Shown: one piece after another, positions 18,750 through 20,098 of the stretch
Layout: each line of letters starts with the position of its first letter
How positions within the stretch are numbered: position 1 is the first letter of the stretch
Origin: JACRBT01 sp964474285
GTDB lineage: Bacteria; Chloroflexota; Dehalococcoidia; Tepidiformales; Tepidiformaceae
DNA length: 20,098 nt
Assembly: GCA_964474285.1 (NCBI GenBank)
Contig: CAYYSD010000044.1
Coordinates: 1-20,098 of the forward strand
Direction of reading: 5' to 3'
The notes under the pieces: model-generated
The model's database searches: none
The model's input: only the letters and a program-made list of their open reading frames with translations
Told to the model about the DNA's origin: nothing
Program-made: the position numbers and the translations under genes

Positions 18750-20098
18750 TCCATCATCACCGTCACCCCGCCGGGCGTCTGGAAGAAGTAGTAACTGTTG
18801 AAGGCGAGGCCCCCCAGCGTCTGAAACGCTGGCGGGAAGCCCCGGAACCAGAAGTTGAACTGCTGCGCGCCGTTGTTCCACCCGAAGATGGCCGAAACCC
18901 CCGTCAGTGCGTCGAGCTGCGCCAGGGTCCGCGCGCTCCCGAGCCACGTCTGCCCCCAGGCCCCGGCGACGCTGGCGAAAAAGCTCCGCGTGACAGCGAG
19001 GTTCACCGTCGCGGGGTTCCCGCTGAGCGTCACGTTGGCGGCCCCGGTCATCCCATCGACCCGGAACGTGAGCGGCCCCGGCGAACAGGTCCCTGCCAGG
19101 CCCGGGAAGTGGATCGTCGCGGTGTACGCACCCCCGCTGGTCGTCACCACCGATGGCGAGGTCCAGCAGTCCGTGCCGTTGACGACGGTGATGCGCGACC
19201 CGTCCAGAGCGGGCAGTCCGTTGATGGTCACGTTCCCGGCCACGGCGTGCGTTGTCGATCCGCCGCCGCCCGTTGTGATTGCCAGGTTCACGACCTGCGG
19301 ATTCGATGAGAACGTGATGGCGTTCGAGGCCTGGACGCCGTTCACATAGAACGTCGTCGGCCCGGGCTGGTCGCAGGGTAGGGCGTAGTGCAGGGTCATC
19401 AGGTACGTGCTCGGATTGGCTCCGTTCGGATGGATCACCGCTGGCTGGGAGAAGCACTCATCCCCGCCGATCCTCGCCGTGATGACAGCGCTGGCCGGCG
19501 CCGGGTTCCCATCGATCGTCACGTTCCCGCTGATGCCCTGCGGCAAACCAAACGCCGTGTTGAGCGTGAACGGATTGCTGGTAGCCGGCGTGAGCGCCGG
19601 GTTCGATGTGGCCATCAGCGTATAGGTCCCGGCGGCCGAAACACCGCAACCCGAGAAGCTCGCGACCCCCGCGGACACCGTCTTGCTCGTCCCGCCATCG
19701 CAGAACAGTGTCCCTGCCCCGCCCTGGGCGGCCAGCGTCACGACGGTGGCGTTGTCGCCCGCAATCGTTGCGCCATTCGCGTCCTGCACCGCGACGATCG
19801 GCTGGCTCGCGACAGCGACGCCCGTCACACCGTTCGAAGGGTGCTGCAGGAAGCCGAGCTTCGTCCCCTGCGGCCCCCCGCTCGAAATCACGAAGCTGTT
19901 GCTGGTCGCCTGTGTGAGGACCGGGCTGGAAGTCGCGAGCAAGGTGTAGGTGCCCGCACCGCTCACCGAACAGCCCGCAAAGCTCGCGACGCCCGAGGAC
20001 ACCGTCTTCGTGTTCCCGCCCGTGCAACTCAGCACGCCCGGTCCGCCGCTCACGGTCTGCAGCGCCAGCGTCACCTGCGTTGTGTTGTCAGACGTCAC
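18746..20098 (-). CDS. Surface protein with Ig-like and Cys-paired repeats and FWFRGFP C-terminal module (5' partial)
   Basis: 450 residues are visible; the frame is open at the window edge, so the true start and signal peptide lie beyond. Order: two Ig-like repeats with a 111-residue period (from DNTTQVTLALQ at residue 4 and DNATVVTLAAQ at 115), each ending in TKTVS.GVASF.GC.VS.AGTYTL.ATS.P.LT.ATSN; then two repeats (about 191-276 and 288-370) of GNVTI.G.PA....ITV..G...C......Y...........C.PGP.TF.V.G, with paired Cys; then the C-terminal module (about 400-450) VSAIFGWNNGAQQFNFWFRGFP...FQTL...YYFFQTPGG ending in MMD. Probably secreted and structural or adhesive. The C-terminal module links it to the RCC1 protein. 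Confidence 0.85.
   Translation of the reverse strand: MTSDNTTQVTLALQTVSGGPGVLSCTGGNTKTVSSGVASFAGCSVSGAGTYTLLATSSPVLTQATSNSFVISSGGPQGTKLGFLQHPSNGVTGVAVASQPIVAVQDANGATIAGDNATVVTLAAQGGAGTLFCDGGTSKTVSAGVASFSGCGVSAAGTYTLMATSNPALTPATSNPFTLNTAFGLPQGISGNVTIDGNPAPASAVITARIGGDECFSQPAVIHPNGANPSTYLMTLHYALPCDQPGPTTFYVNGVQASNAITFSSNPQVVNLAITTGGGGSTTHAVAGNVTINGLPALDGSRITVVNGTDCWTSPSVVTTSGGAYTATIHFPGLAGTCSPGPLTFRVDGMTGAANVTLSGNPATVNLAVTRSFFASVAGAWGQTWLGSARTLAQLDALTGVSAIFGWNNGAQQFNFWFRGFPPAFQTLGGLAFNSYYFFQTPGGVTVMMD
18749..18898 (-). repeat. Third copy of the FWFRGFP C-terminal module
   Basis: Encodes 50 residues at the extreme C-terminus of the Ig-like protein. About 30 of them are identical to the last 51 residues of the RCC1 protein, with FWFRGFP, FQTL and YYFFQ fully conserved, and both proteins stop right after a TxxMD ending. 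Confidence 0.85.

Noticed and set aside
18314..19309. Long plus-strand frame crossing the zinc-ribbon and Ig-like genes
   Set aside because: Arg/Pro-rich translation without domains, overlapping two better supported genes.

Overview
The window is about 20 kb of high-GC bacterial DNA. It contains one 100-base run of N (1957-2056), so it comes from a draft or metagenomic scaffold. The gene set suggests a member of the Chloroflexota, possibly from the Dehalococcoidia or a nearby lineage. The reasons are a Pro/Thr-rich lipoprotein, secreted proteins with the 'FTYQGHL...CDFTFDLFD' N-terminal module, an acyl-CoA dehydrogenase, CoxG-like and FAD-oxidoreductase genes, and several genes with a TANNNT box 6-8 nt before the start and no Shine-Dalgarno (leaderless style). 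This is inference; no rRNA or other marker gene is present.

Left part (1-4720): a DUF3303-like protein and an FMN split-barrel protein converge on an inverted pair of REP-like elements. Next come a lipoprotein, the assembly gap, a toxin-antitoxin-like pair whose PIN toxin is frameshifted, an acyl-CoA dehydrogenase, and an intact Phd/VapC (Sll0205-like PIN) pair on the minus strand with a palindrome in front of the antitoxin.

Middle (4740-11540): a metabolic block. It holds a Nudix hydrolase, an orphan FbpC/PotA-type ABC ATPase ending at a strong hairpin, an FAD-dependent oxidoreductase, a CoxG/SRPBCC protein, an IsdG-type haem-degrading monooxygenase homologue, a small basic ORF with a structured 5' leader, an SDR dehydrogenase and a YwrD-like gamma-glutamyltransferase. 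The region shows three candidate operator palindromes and a recurring GTGTG-N4-ACCTCACA element.

Right part (11578-20098): mostly cell-surface proteins on the minus strand. These are a 947-aa exported protein with 14 RCC1 blades (two seven-bladed propellers), an exported beta-helix protein coupled by a GTGA overlap to a small membrane protein, a single-pass membrane protein, and an Ig-like multidomain protein running off the window. The RCC1 and Ig-like proteins end in the same roughly 50-aa C-terminal module (WDN...FWFRGFP...FQTL...YYFFQ.P.G.T..MD), present three times in all. I consider this the best candidate for something undescribed, perhaps a surface-retention or sorting domain. An SPP1-gp6-type phage portal gene sits here with no other phage gene around it.
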